Shown here piece by piece: positions 57,456-64,000 of a DNA stretch of 64,000 nt. The translations under genes and the position numbers were made by a program. Source of the DNA: Acidimicrobiia bacterium (GTDB taxonomy: Bacteria; Actinomycetota; Acidimicrobiia; Acidimicrobiales; AC-14); contig JAHFUR010000006.1 in assembly GCA_023264995.1 (NCBI GenBank), positions 1 through 64,000 on the forward strand, given 5' to 3'. How positions within the stretch are numbered: position 1 is the first letter of the stretch; the number at the start of each line of letters is the position of its first letter. The notes below the pieces were generated by a model. It worked only from the letters and a program-made list of their open reading frames with translations, did no database searches and was not told where the DNA came from.

Positions 57456-58906
57456 TGCGCCGGCCGCTGGTGGCGGTGCCGGCGGTGGCCGGCCTGGTTG
57501 CCGTGGTGCTGGCGACCGGAAAGGGCCTCTACGTCAGTCCCGACGCGGTGTTCTACGTCGGGACTGCCCGCAACTGGCTGGCCGGCCGAGGCTTCTCACC
57601 GCCGCCCGGGCTGCCGCCAGTGGGGCACTTCCCTCCGCTGTTCACCGCGCTCCTCGCCGCTGTCGGCCAGCTGGGGCTGGGCCCGTTGACCGCGGCCCGG
57701 GCCGTGAACGCACTGTCGTACGCCGGTGTGGTCCTGCTCGTCGGCCTGGTCGTCCGGGCCCGCACCTCGTCGGTGCCTGCCGCGCTGGTGGCGTCGGTGC
57801 TGACCGCGGCGGCGGTCGACCTGCTCACCTACTCGGCCTCGGCCCTGAGCGAGCCGCTGTTCATCCTCCTGGCGGTAGCCGGTCTGGTGCTGCTGGCCAC
57901 CTACCTCGACCGACCGTCGCCGGCCCGTCTCGCCGCCGCCGTCCTGGTCGTGGCGGCCGCCTTCCTGACCCGCTACGTCGGCGTGGCCCTGGTCGTCGCC
58001 GGCGTGGGGGTGCTGGCGTGGCGCCGGCGGTGGGCCGCCGCCGGCGTCTTCGGCGCCCTGACCGTCGCCCCGGTCGGGGTATGGCTGGCGTGGGCCGGCC
58101 GGCAGGGCCCGAACGACCGCTCGGTGGCCTGGCACCTCTTCGGTGCCGAGTACCTGGGCCAAGCGGCTCGGCCGGTGTCGCGCTGGCTGGTCCCGTGGCC
58201 GGTGCCACCCGTCGGGCTGGTGCTGGCGGTGGTACTGGCCGCCGGCCTGGTCGTCCTCGTCCGGCGCCGGCCGGCGGCCCGGTCGGAGCTCTCAGTGCTC
58301 CTCTGGGTGTTCACGGGCGCCTACCTCGCCGTCCTGCTGGCCAACCGGGCGCTCACCGACGCCACTGGCCGCCTCGACGCCCGCTTCCTCGCCCCCCTGC
58401 ACGTCGTCGCCGTCCTCCTGGCTGTGCCCGCGCTGCACCGCCGCCGGTTGCCGACACCGGCGCTGGTGCTCGCCGGCGTGCTCGTCATGGGCCAGCTTGC
58501 CGACGCGGTGGCCTGGACCGCCGGCGGCCTCACCGATGCCGGCATCGGCCGGCGGGGCTACTCGGCGGCGGCCCTGCGCCGCTCGGCGGCGGTGGCCGAG
58601 GTCCAATCCGATGTCCTCCGCCCGCTGTACACGAACGCCGTCGATGGCCTGTTCTTTCTCACCGGTCGGGCCGTCACGGCCATCCCCGCCAAGAAGGACT
58701 ACCTGACCGGCAAGCCCAACCCCCACTACGACGAGGAGCTGGCGGCCATGCGGTTGGCGCTGGCCGGCGCCACCCAGGCTCGCCTCCTCTACGTGGCCGT
58801 CCCCTTCCGTCGCTCGTTCCAGCCGACGCAGGCCGAGCTGGAGGCCGCTTTGCCCCTCGAGGTCGTCGCCCGCGACGCCGTGGCGACGGTCTACCGCCTG
58901 CGGTAG
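57455..58906 (+). CDS. Polytopic GT-C-like glycosyltransferase
   Basis: 483 aa with about ten membrane segments. An Asp follows the first helix in YVSPDAVFYVGTARNWLAGR, a loop typical of GT-C (ArnT/PMT/mannosyltransferase) enzymes, which use polyprenyl-phosphate sugars; the C-terminal 130 residues are an extracytoplasmic soluble domain. The acceptor is unknown. ATG 57455 overlaps a large hairpin; the GTG immediately before is in frame. Confidence 0.8.
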   Translation: MRRPLVAVPAVAGLVAVVLATGKGLYVSPDAVFYVGTARNWLAGRGFSPPPGLPPVGHFPPLFTALLAAVGQLGLGPLTAARAVNALSYAGVVLLVGLVVRARTSSVPAALVASVLTAAAVDLLTYSASALSEPLFILLAVAGLVLLATYLDRPSPARLAAAVLVVAAAFLTRYVGVALVVAGVGVLAWRRRWAAAGVFGALTVAPVGVWLAWAGRQGPNDRSVAWHLFGAEYLGQAARPVSRWLVPWPVPPVGLVLAVVLAAGLVVLVRRRPAARSELSVLLWVFTGAYLAVLLANRALTDATGRLDARFLAPLHVVAVLLAVPALHRRRLPTPALVLAGVLVMGQLADAVAWTAGGLTDAGIGRRGYSAAALRRSAAVAEVQSDVLRPLYTNAVDGLFFLTGRAVTAIPAKKDYLTGKPNPHYDEELAAMRLALAGATQARLLYVAVPFRRSFQPTQAELEAALPLEVVARDAVATVYRLR

Positions 58907-58937
58907 CCTTTCACCACTCTTCCTCCCTTCCCGTTCT

Positions 58938-58994
58938 GTGCAGTTTCCGTCGTGATTTCGGCCGAAATCGGCAATTTCACGACGGAAAGTGCAC
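58938..58994. repeat. Nested inverted repeats upstream of pseudogene
   Basis: Outer arms GTGCAGTTTCCGTCGTGA (58938-58955) and 58977-58994 match over 18 bp with one mismatch. Inside lies the 16-bp perfect palindrome GATTTCGGCCGAAATC (58954-58969). This AT-richer block lies between the GT-C gene and the frameshifted gene and may be a terminator, an operator or a remnant of a small mobile element. Confidence 0.6.
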
Positions 58995-59013
58995 GCAGAT
59001 TGCGAGGGGCGAG

Positions 59014-59881
59014 ATGCGGAGACTGTTTCCCGCCGACGGGTACACGGAGGCGGCGTTGCGGTGGGGCGAGCGCACCGGGCAGTGGCGCCGAGCCGTCCGG
59101 GGCGTCTGGGCGGAAGGGCCGGAGGAGGTCAGCGACCTTGACCGGGCTCGGGCGGTCGTCATGGCCAGCGGGGGCGTGGCCAGCCACCACCTCGCCGGCG
59201 TGCTCCTCGGCCTCGACGCCGTGGAGCTCGCCGGCACCTGGGCGACGGTCGCACCGACGGCCAGCGGGCGGCGGGAGGGCGTGTGCCGAAGACTGCTGGC
59301 GCCGGAACGCATCGTCACCGCCGGCGGGTTGGCGTGCACGGACGGGCTGCAGACGATGCTGGACCTGGCCGGCTCTTTACCCGGCGCGGTGTGGGAGCAG
59401 GCCCTGGAATCGGCGCTGCGGAAGGACCTGACCACCGTCGGGGTCTTGGGCGAGGTACTGACCGGCCGGAGCCGAGCGGTGGGTGCTGGCCAGGGCCGTA
59501 CTCGAGCGGCGGGGAGCCGTCGTGCCGACGGACAGCTTGCTGGAGACGCTCATGGTGCAGCTGGCCCGGACCGTCGCCGGGCTGCCCGACCCCGTCCGCC
59601 AGCTGTGGGTCGAGGCGGCCCGCGGCCGGCTCGACCTGGCGTGGCTCGACCTCGGCCTGTTCGTCGAGCTCGACGGCCAGCAGCACGCCGGCCAGCCGGT
59701 CTACGACGCTCGGCGGGAGACGGCCGTCGTGGCCGCCACAGGGTGGCTGTGCGGGCGCTTCACCTGGCACGAGGTGGTGTACCTCCCGACCTCGACGGCC
59801 CGTCGGCTGGCCGCGCTGGCCGACCAGGCCCGCCGGCGCCCCGTGGGTCAGCCGGCGCGCAGCAGCTCGGCGACCCGGTAG
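59014..59881 (+). pseudogene. Frameshifted AbiEi/DUF559-type protein
   Basis: The first 150 codons (from ATG 59014) read MRRLFPADGYTEAALRW... with an AbiEi-like HTH and helical middle (SHHLAGVLLGLD). Near 59459-59470 the coding frame shifts by one nucleotide, and the remainder (RWVLARAVLERRGAVVPTD) continues to 59881 with a DUF559 endonuclease-like fold: VELDGQQHAGQ and GRFTWHEVVYL. Intact homologues are about 290 aa in one frame. No slippery run is seen, so a mutation or sequencing error is more likely than recoding. The 3' 34 nt overlap aroG. Confidence 0.75.
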
Positions 59882-61200
59882 GCTAGGTCGAGGGACTGGC
59901 GGCCGTTGAGGCGGGGGTCGCACGCGGTGAGGTAGCGAAGGTCGAGCTGGCTGTCGAGGACCTCCTCGGCGCCGCCGAGGCACTCGGTGACGTCGTCGCC
60001 GGTCAGCTCCACGTGCACGCCCCCGGGCCAGGTGCCAAGTGCCCGGTGGGCTCGAAAAAAGCTGCCGATCTCGGCCAGGACGTGGTCGAGGTGGCGGGTC
60101 TTGCGGCCGCCGGCGCTGACGAAGGTGTTGCCGTGCATCGGGTCGCAGACCCACACGACGGGGTGGCCCGAGTCGCGGACGGCGCGGATCATGGGAGGCA
60201 GCAGCTCGTCGGCCCGGTCGGCGCCGAGGCGGGTGATGAGGCTGAGCCGGCCGGGGATGCGGCTCGGGTTGAGGTGGTCACAGAGCTCGACGGCCTCTTC
60301 CGGCGACACCGACGGGCCCAGTTTCACGCCGACCGGGTTGTTGATCCCCCGGAAGAACTCCAGGTGGGCCCCGTCGAGCTGGCGGGTGCGGTCGCCGATC
60401 CAGACCAGGTGGGCCGAGCAGTCGTACCAGCCGCCGGTGAGGGAGTCGCGGCGGGTCAGGGCCTCCTCGTAGCCGAGGATGAGGGCCTCGTGGCTGGTCC
60501 AGAAGTCCACCTGGTGCAGCGTGGCCTCCTTGGCCAGGTCGATCCCGCAGGCCGACATGAACCGCAGGGCCCGCTCGATGCCGGCGGCGATGCGCTCGTA
60601 GCGCTCACCCTCGGCGCTGGTCCGCACGAACTCCTGGTTCCAGGTGTGGACCTGGTTGAGGTCGGCGAAGCCCCCTTTGGTGAAGGCGCGGAGCAGGTTC
60701 ATGGTGGATGCCGACTGGTCGTAGGCTCGCTGCAGGCGACCGGGGTCGGGGATGCGGGCGTCCGGCTCGGCGGTCATGTCGTTGACCATGTCGCCGCGAT
60801 AGGCGGGCAGGACGACGCCGTGGACCACCTCCGTGGGCGAGGAGCGGGGCTTGGCGAACTGGCCGGCGATCCGGCCCATCTTCACCACCGGCACGCCGGC
60901 GCCGTAGGTCAGGACCACCGCCATCTGGAGGATGACCTTGAGCTTGTCCCGGATGGCATCGGCGGTGAAGGCGTCGAAGGACTCGGCGCAGTCGCCGGCC
61001 TGGAGCAGGAACGCCCGGCCGGCGGCCACCTGGGCCAGGGCCGAGGTGAGCTGGCGCACCTCGCCGGCGAAGACCAGCGGGGGGCGGGTGCCAAGCCGCT
61101 TGAGGGTGTCGTCGAGCGCGCCCTCGTCGGGCCATTCCGGCTGCTGGGCGGCAGGCCGGGCCCGCCAACTGCTCGGCGTCCAGGAGGTGGGATCAGTCAT
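59848..61200 (-). CDS. aroG: Class II 3-deoxy-7-phosphoheptulonate synthase
   Basis: 450 aa, the plant/actinobacterial class II DAHP synthase that condenses PEP and erythrose-4-phosphate. Motifs: PLVFAGEVRQL, LLQAGDCAESFDAF (about 64-77), KMGRIAGQFAKPRSSP, WTSHEALILGYEEALTR and CDPMHGNTF with metal-site residues. ATG 61200; TACCCT lies 13 nt upstream. Divergent from nadD. Confidence 0.95.
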   Translation of the reverse strand: MTDPTSWTPSSWRARPAAQQPEWPDEGALDDTLKRLGTRPPLVFAGEVRQLTSALAQVAAGRAFLLQAGDCAESFDAFTADAIRDKLKVILQMAVVLTYGAGVPVVKMGRIAGQFAKPRSSPTEVVHGVVLPAYRGDMVNDMTAEPDARIPDPGRLQRAYDQSASTMNLLRAFTKGGFADLNQVHTWNQEFVRTSAEGERYERIAAGIERALRFMSACGIDLAKEATLHQVDFWTSHEALILGYEEALTRRDSLTGGWYDCSAHLVWIGDRTRQLDGAHLEFFRGINNPVGVKLGPSVSPEEAVELCDHLNPSRIPGRLSLITRLGADRADELLPPMIRAVRDSGHPVVWVCDPMHGNTFVSAGGRKTRHLDHVLAEIGSFFRAHRALGTWPGGVHVELTGDDVTECLGGAEEVLDSQLDLRYLTACDPRLNGRQSLDLAYRVAELLRAG

Positions 61201-61251
61201 GTCGGTCCACACAAGGGTAGAGGCCAGGCCGCTCGTCCGTAATACTTCTGC

Positions 61252-61839
61252 ATCGCCGGCAGACTGGGAGTCCTGGGGGGCACGTTCGACCCCGTCCACA
61301 TCGGCCATCTCGTTGCCGCTGTCAACGTGCGGCACGCCCTGGCGCTCGACCGGGTGCTGCTCGTCGTGGCCAACGCACCGTGGCAGAAGAGCGGGCGGGC
61401 GATCACGCCGGCGGCCGACCGCCTGGCCATGGTGCGAGCCGCGGTCGCCGGCACGGAGGGGGTGGAGGCGAGCAGCATCGAGATCGACCGCGGGGGCGAG
61501 TCCTACACGGCCGACACACTGGAGGCCCTGACCGCCGAGGAGCCGGGCCGGGAGCTGTTCCTGGTAGTGGGCGCAGACGTGGCTGCCGACCTGCACACGT
61601 GGCGCCGGCCCGATGTCGTCGCCCGGCTGGCCACGCTCGTGGTTGTCAACCGGGGGGCAGCCGCCGACGTCGCCGTCGGGCCACCGTGGCGGGCCCAGCA
61701 CGTCCGGATCCCGGCGCTCGACATCTCGAGCTCCGACCTCCGGGCCCGGGCCGCGGACGGTCGCCCGCTCGACCACCTCGTGCCCGCCGGCGCCATTGGC
61801 TGCATCCGCGAACGTGGCCTGTACGCTTCGGGCACATGA
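61252..61839 (+). CDS. nadD: Nicotinate-nucleotide adenylyltransferase with ATC start
   Basis: NadD makes nicotinic acid adenine dinucleotide in NAD synthesis. The indispensable GGTFDPVHIGHL starts only 9 codons after ATC 61252, and no ATG, GTG or TTG lies in frame between the upstream TAA (61240) and residue 26. ATC 61252 would yield MAGRLGVLGG..., a typical NadD N-terminus, and lies 6 nt after TAATAC (61240-61245). CTG 61264 is the alternative. The C-terminal ISSSDLRARAADG completes the signature. 195 aa; the stop overlaps rsfS (ATGA). Confidence 0.88.
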   Translation: MAGRLGVLGGTFDPVHIGHLVAAVNVRHALALDRVLLVVANAPWQKSGRAITPAADRLAMVRAAVAGTEGVEASSIEIDRGGESYTADTLEALTAEEPGRELFLVVGADVAADLHTWRRPDVVARLATLVVVNRGAAADVAVGPPWRAQHVRIPALDISSSDLRARAADGRPLDHLVPAGAIGCIRERGLYASGT

Positions 61840-62213
61840 GAACGACAGCCGACCAGGTCCGCGAGTGGGCACGGACCGCGGCCCGGGCGGCGTCGGCCAA
61901 GGGCGGCGAGGCCACGGTGATCATCGAAGTGGGCCTGGTGCTGGCCATCACAGACGCGTTCGTGATCACCTCCGGTCGCAACACCCGCCAGGTGAAGAGC
62001 ATCGCCGAGGAGGTCGAGGTCCAGCTCAAGGCGGAGGGTGACATCAAGCCGCTGCGGGTCGAAGGCCTCGGTGACAGCCAGTGGATCCTGCTCGACTACG
62101 GCGATCTCGTCATCCATGTCTTCCTCGACGAGACCCGTGAGTACTACGACCTCGAACGGCTTTGGTCCGACGCTCCCCGGGTGGAGTGGGAGGACGAGGC
62201 GGCCCGCAGCTAA
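61836..62213 (+). CDS. rsfS: Ribosome silencing factor RsfS
   Basis: 125 aa. DAFVITSGRNTRQVKSIAEE and WILLDYGDLVIHVFLDETRE are characteristic of RsfS/Iojap, which binds L14 and blocks subunit joining in starvation. ATG 61836 overlaps the nadD stop and lies 8 nt after a TACGCT box, so it may also have its own promoter. Its TAA overlaps the convergent gene's stop. Confidence 0.95.
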   Translation: MRTTADQVREWARTAARAASAKGGEATVIIEVGLVLAITDAFVITSGRNTRQVKSIAEEVEVQLKAEGDIKPLRVEGLGDSQWILLDYGDLVIHVFLDETREYYDLERLWSDAPRVEWEDEAARS

Positions 62214-63052
62214 CCGCCGAGGGCGTCCTTGACGGCGGCGCGCGCCTCGTCGACGCTCATGGCCACCAGTTCGGGCAGAGTCCGGCCCAGCCCGGCCACC
62301 ACCTGGTCGGCCAGGTAGTAGCCGACCCGCCATTTCCCGTCGACCAGGCCGCCGCCGAAGAAGGTCTCCAGCGCCTCGGGGATGTCGAGCGCGGCCCGGA
62401 CGTGCTTGCGCAGCTCGTCGACGTGTTGCTGGCACCACGGCAACCAGTCCTGGGCCTCAGGGTGCCCGTACCAGAAGTAGTCGATCTCGCCGGCGTCGGG
62501 CACCGCGGCCCGCGACACCTGGGTGGCCAGGCCCTCGGAGAAGACCATCCACGCCATGTCGTCCTCGGGGATGGTCTGCCCGGCCCGTTCGAGGGCGATC
62601 TCATGCCAGCCGTGGCTGCCCTCGTGGGCGACGAGGACCCGGGTCCCTTCAGGCGACTGGAACCACTCGAGGCAGTGGAAGACGGCCACGTCGTCGTGCA
62701 GGCGGCCCACCGCCGAGTTGGTGGTGAACGTGCCCACCATGAGGACGTGGACGGGGGACGGTTCGGGCTCTAGGCCCATGAGCGAGGCCAGGTTGGGGTC
62801 GATCTCCTCGATCATCCCGGTCATGACCGGCGCCGCTTCACGGGCCCGCTTTCGAATTTCCGACAATTCCCGCACCATGGCCGCCATGCCGCCACCGGGA
62901 CCACCGGTGGCCTCTTCGAAAGCGGCGAACACGTCGGTGTTGGCCGCCTGGTAATGGTCCTTCCAGAGCAGTTCGCGCCGGAGCGGGCTCTCTAAACCGG
63001 CCTTGCGGGCATAGGCCTCGAAGGCCGGGATGGTGTCTCGGATCTTGGTGAT
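62210..63052 (-). CDS. Putative HExxH zinc protease with ATC start
   Basis: 280 aa as read from ATC 63052. VAHEGSHGWHE supplies H143-E144-x-x-H147, a gluzincin-type zinc motif, with helices before and after. I do not recognise a named family; DUF2268 is a loose resemblance. The first in-frame GTG is at 62932, but the 40 codons before it have high GC3 and protein character (ITKIRDTIPAFEAYARKAGL), and TAGGAT lies 5 nt upstream of ATC. If translation begins at 62932 the protein is 240 aa. Confidence 0.72.
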   Translation of the reverse strand: MTKIRDTIPAFEAYARKAGLESPLRRELLWKDHYQAANTDVFAAFEEATGGPGGGMAAMVRELSEIRKRAREAAPVMTGMIEEIDPNLASLMGLEPEPSPVHVLMVGTFTTNSAVGRLHDDVAVFHCLEWFQSPEGTRVLVAHEGSHGWHEIALERAGQTIPEDDMAWMVFSEGLATQVSRAAVPDAGEIDYFWYGHPEAQDWLPWCQQHVDELRKHVRAALDIPEALETFFGGGLVDGKWRVGYYLADQVVAGLGRTLPELVAMSVDEARAAVKDALGG

Positions 63053-63134
63053 GCGGCATCCTAACGGCCCGCCGGGGGGTGCCGGTTCGCCTAGGGTAGG
63101 GATGTTCTGCGTTCCCGCCCGAAAAGGAAACCCA

Positions 63135-63536
63135 TTGGCAAAGACCCTTATCGTTCAGTTGACCTGCGACCGGTGCAAGGCGGAGAAGGGGGAGAACGTC
63201 GACGGCGCCGAGACGGTCGGCTTTGGGTTCGATGGCTACGACTACAGCGTCGACCTGTGCGCGGAGCACGCCGCCGACTTCCACAACACCCTGCAGGGCC
63301 TGATCAGCTGGTCATCCGATCGCGTCCGCTCGGGTGGCGCCCGGAAGGCTCGCCGGGCCAGCGCGTCCGACGACTCCGCGGCGGCGGCCGGCTCGGCCAC
63401 GCCGGCTCGCTCGTCGGCCGACCGTGAGCGCCTCAAGGCCATCCGGGAATGGGCCCGGGCCAACGGCACGCCCGACCTCGGCGACCGCGGCCGGATCCCC
63501 CAGGCCATCGTCGCCGCCTACGACGCCGCTCACTGA
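63135..63536 (+). CDS. lsr2: Lsr2-type nucleoid-associated protein
   Basis: 133 aa. The N-terminal domain begins KTLIVQLTCDRC and continues with a GFDGYDYSVDL dimerisation-like strand pair; a Ser/Ala-rich linker precedes the C-terminal AT-hook-like DNA-binding domain IREWARANG...RGRIPQAIVAAY. It is the actinobacterial H-NS analogue. The N-terminal CDRC is unusual. TTG 63135 with AAGGAAA upstream is chosen; ATG 63102 would add 11 residues but sits too close to the -10. A hairpin follows. Confidence 0.92.
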   Translation: MAKTLIVQLTCDRCKAEKGENVDGAETVGFGFDGYDYSVDLCAEHAADFHNTLQGLISWSSDRVRSGGARKARRASASDDSAAAAGSATPARSSADRERLKAIREWARANGTPDLGDRGRIPQAIVAAYDAAH

Positions 63537-63545
63537 TGCCTGCGC

Positions 63546-63573
63546 CCGCCGGGCCCGATCTCGGGCCCGGCGG
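63546..63573 (+). terminator. 13-bp hairpin after lsr2
   Basis: CCGCCGGGCCCGA (63546-63558) and TCGGGCCCGGCGG (63561-63573) flank TC. Nine nt past the lsr2 stop. Confidence 0.75.
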
Positions 63574-63617
63574 ACGAAGCCATCAACTGCTGGGGCCGAC
63601 CTGCCGATAGCGCGGGC

Positions 63618-63797
63618 ATGCCATACCCGTACCACCCCCAGTCCGATGGTGAGCTCTATGACGCGCTCGACGCCATGTTCCCGAGCGTGGTCGAACCGGC
63701 TCCGCGTGCCGGCGTGCTCGGACATGCCCCGCAACTGCTGTCGCTTGCCATCGCTGGGCTGATGGCCGCCGAGATCGCCACCGTCCTGTCCCGGTAG
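63618..63797 (+). CDS. Possible small protein, 59 aa
   Basis: ATG-initiated frame MPYPYHPQSDGELYDALD... with a hydrophobic, Ala/Leu-rich C-terminal helix (LLSLAIAGLMAAEIATVL). A TAGCGC box is only 4 nt upstream. It lies between lsr2 and the tmRNA gene. Possibly a small membrane peptide; no family known. Confidence 0.4.
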   Translation: MPYPYHPQSDGELYDALDAMFPSVVEPAPRAGVLGHAPQLLSLAIAGLMAAEIATVLSR

Positions 63798-63822
63798 AGC
63801 CCGGGCGGCGACCCGGTAGTGG

Positions 63823-64000
63823 TGGTGGAGCTGGAGGGATTCGAACCCTCGTCCGCTCGGTGCCGACTCCCCGTGCTACGACCGTTCCCGAGAGATGGAC
63901 CTGACGCTGTCCTCGTGCCGGGTCACGAACTGCTCGTCACGTCTGTTCCGTGAGGTCAGTCGGTCTTTGCCTACATGTCATCCGGTCTTTCCCGGCTGCC
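63823..64000 (-). ncRNA. ssrA: tmRNA, 3' part (5' end outside window)
   Basis: On the minus strand the RNA ends at 63823 with AGCTCCACCA, preceded by the T-arm GAGGG-TTCGAAT-CCCTC. The tRNA-like 3' end is joined to pseudoknot-type pairing regions instead of a D/anticodon arm, so this is tmRNA rather than a tRNA. It rescues stalled ribosomes. The tag-coding region and 5' acceptor strand lie beyond the window. Confidence 0.85.

Noticed and set aside
59014-59881. Programmed ribosomal frameshift
   Set aside because: No slippery heptamer or homopolymer run is present near the junction.
63823-63900. tRNA gene
   Set aside because: Only the acceptor end and T-arm are tRNA-like; no anticodon arm follows within normal distance, as expected for tmRNA.

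Overview
The window is one contiguous stretch of a high-GC (roughly 70% or more by eye) actinobacterial chromosome. The mix of genes suggests Acidimicrobiia or a close relative: Thr/Pro-rich surface proteins, an Lsr2-type nucleoid protein, class II DAHP synthase, an F420-hydrogenase-type beta subunit, and the ndk/mre/rne/rplU/rpmA/obgE/proB block with proA, nadD and rsfS. This placement is inference from gene content. No insertion sequence, prophage, CRISPR array, rRNA or complete tRNA is visible. The only RNA gene I can support is the 3' part of a tmRNA at the right edge.

Layout. 1-2.7 kb: 3' part of a Thr-stalk membrane protein and a DUF983 protein. 2.8-9.5 kb: Lon, an HxlR regulator, two HtrA-like proteases without signal peptides, an Asp-box protein and pirin. 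9.5-17 kb: DrrAB-like ABC exporter, SGNH hydrolase, two TetR regulators with visible palindromic operators, a VOC protein, an ECF sigma/DGPF pair and an AlkA-like glycosylase. 17-26 kb: aldehyde dehydrogenase, a molybdate operon (HTH-TOBE regulator, modA, modB, modC, each overlapping the next by 4 nt), a secreted Asp-box protein, an Fpg/Nei glycosylase, an F420-hydrogenase-beta-like protein and a DsbA-like protein. 25.6-37 kb: the conserved core, ndk, mreB-mreC-mreD-mrdA-rodA (elongasome), rne, rplU, rpmA, obgE and proB. 37-53.9 kb: an accessory block that separates proB from proA. It holds PspA, a YbdK-like ligase, a three-gene phosphorelay (MASE1 kinase, receiver, hybrid kinase), an L,D-transpeptidase, an M4 protease with its emfourin-type inhibitor, a GH3 enzyme, asnS and two linked substrate-binding lipoproteins, one with a VWA domain. 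53.9-64 kb: proA, a MoxR/CoxE-type pair, a GT-C-like membrane protein, a frameshifted endonuclease-like gene, DAHP synthase, nadD-rsfS, a putative metalloprotease, Lsr2 and tmRNA.

Cross-cutting signals. Many genes have a TANNNT box ending about 5-10 nt before the start codon, which implies widespread leaderless transcription. Two of these genes, nadD and the HExxH protein at 62210-63052, have no ATG, GTG or TTG where the protein should begin; each has an ATC codon at the leaderless position. Terminators are mostly perfect 13-18 bp hairpins without T-tracts. Two short hairpin sequences occur twice each.
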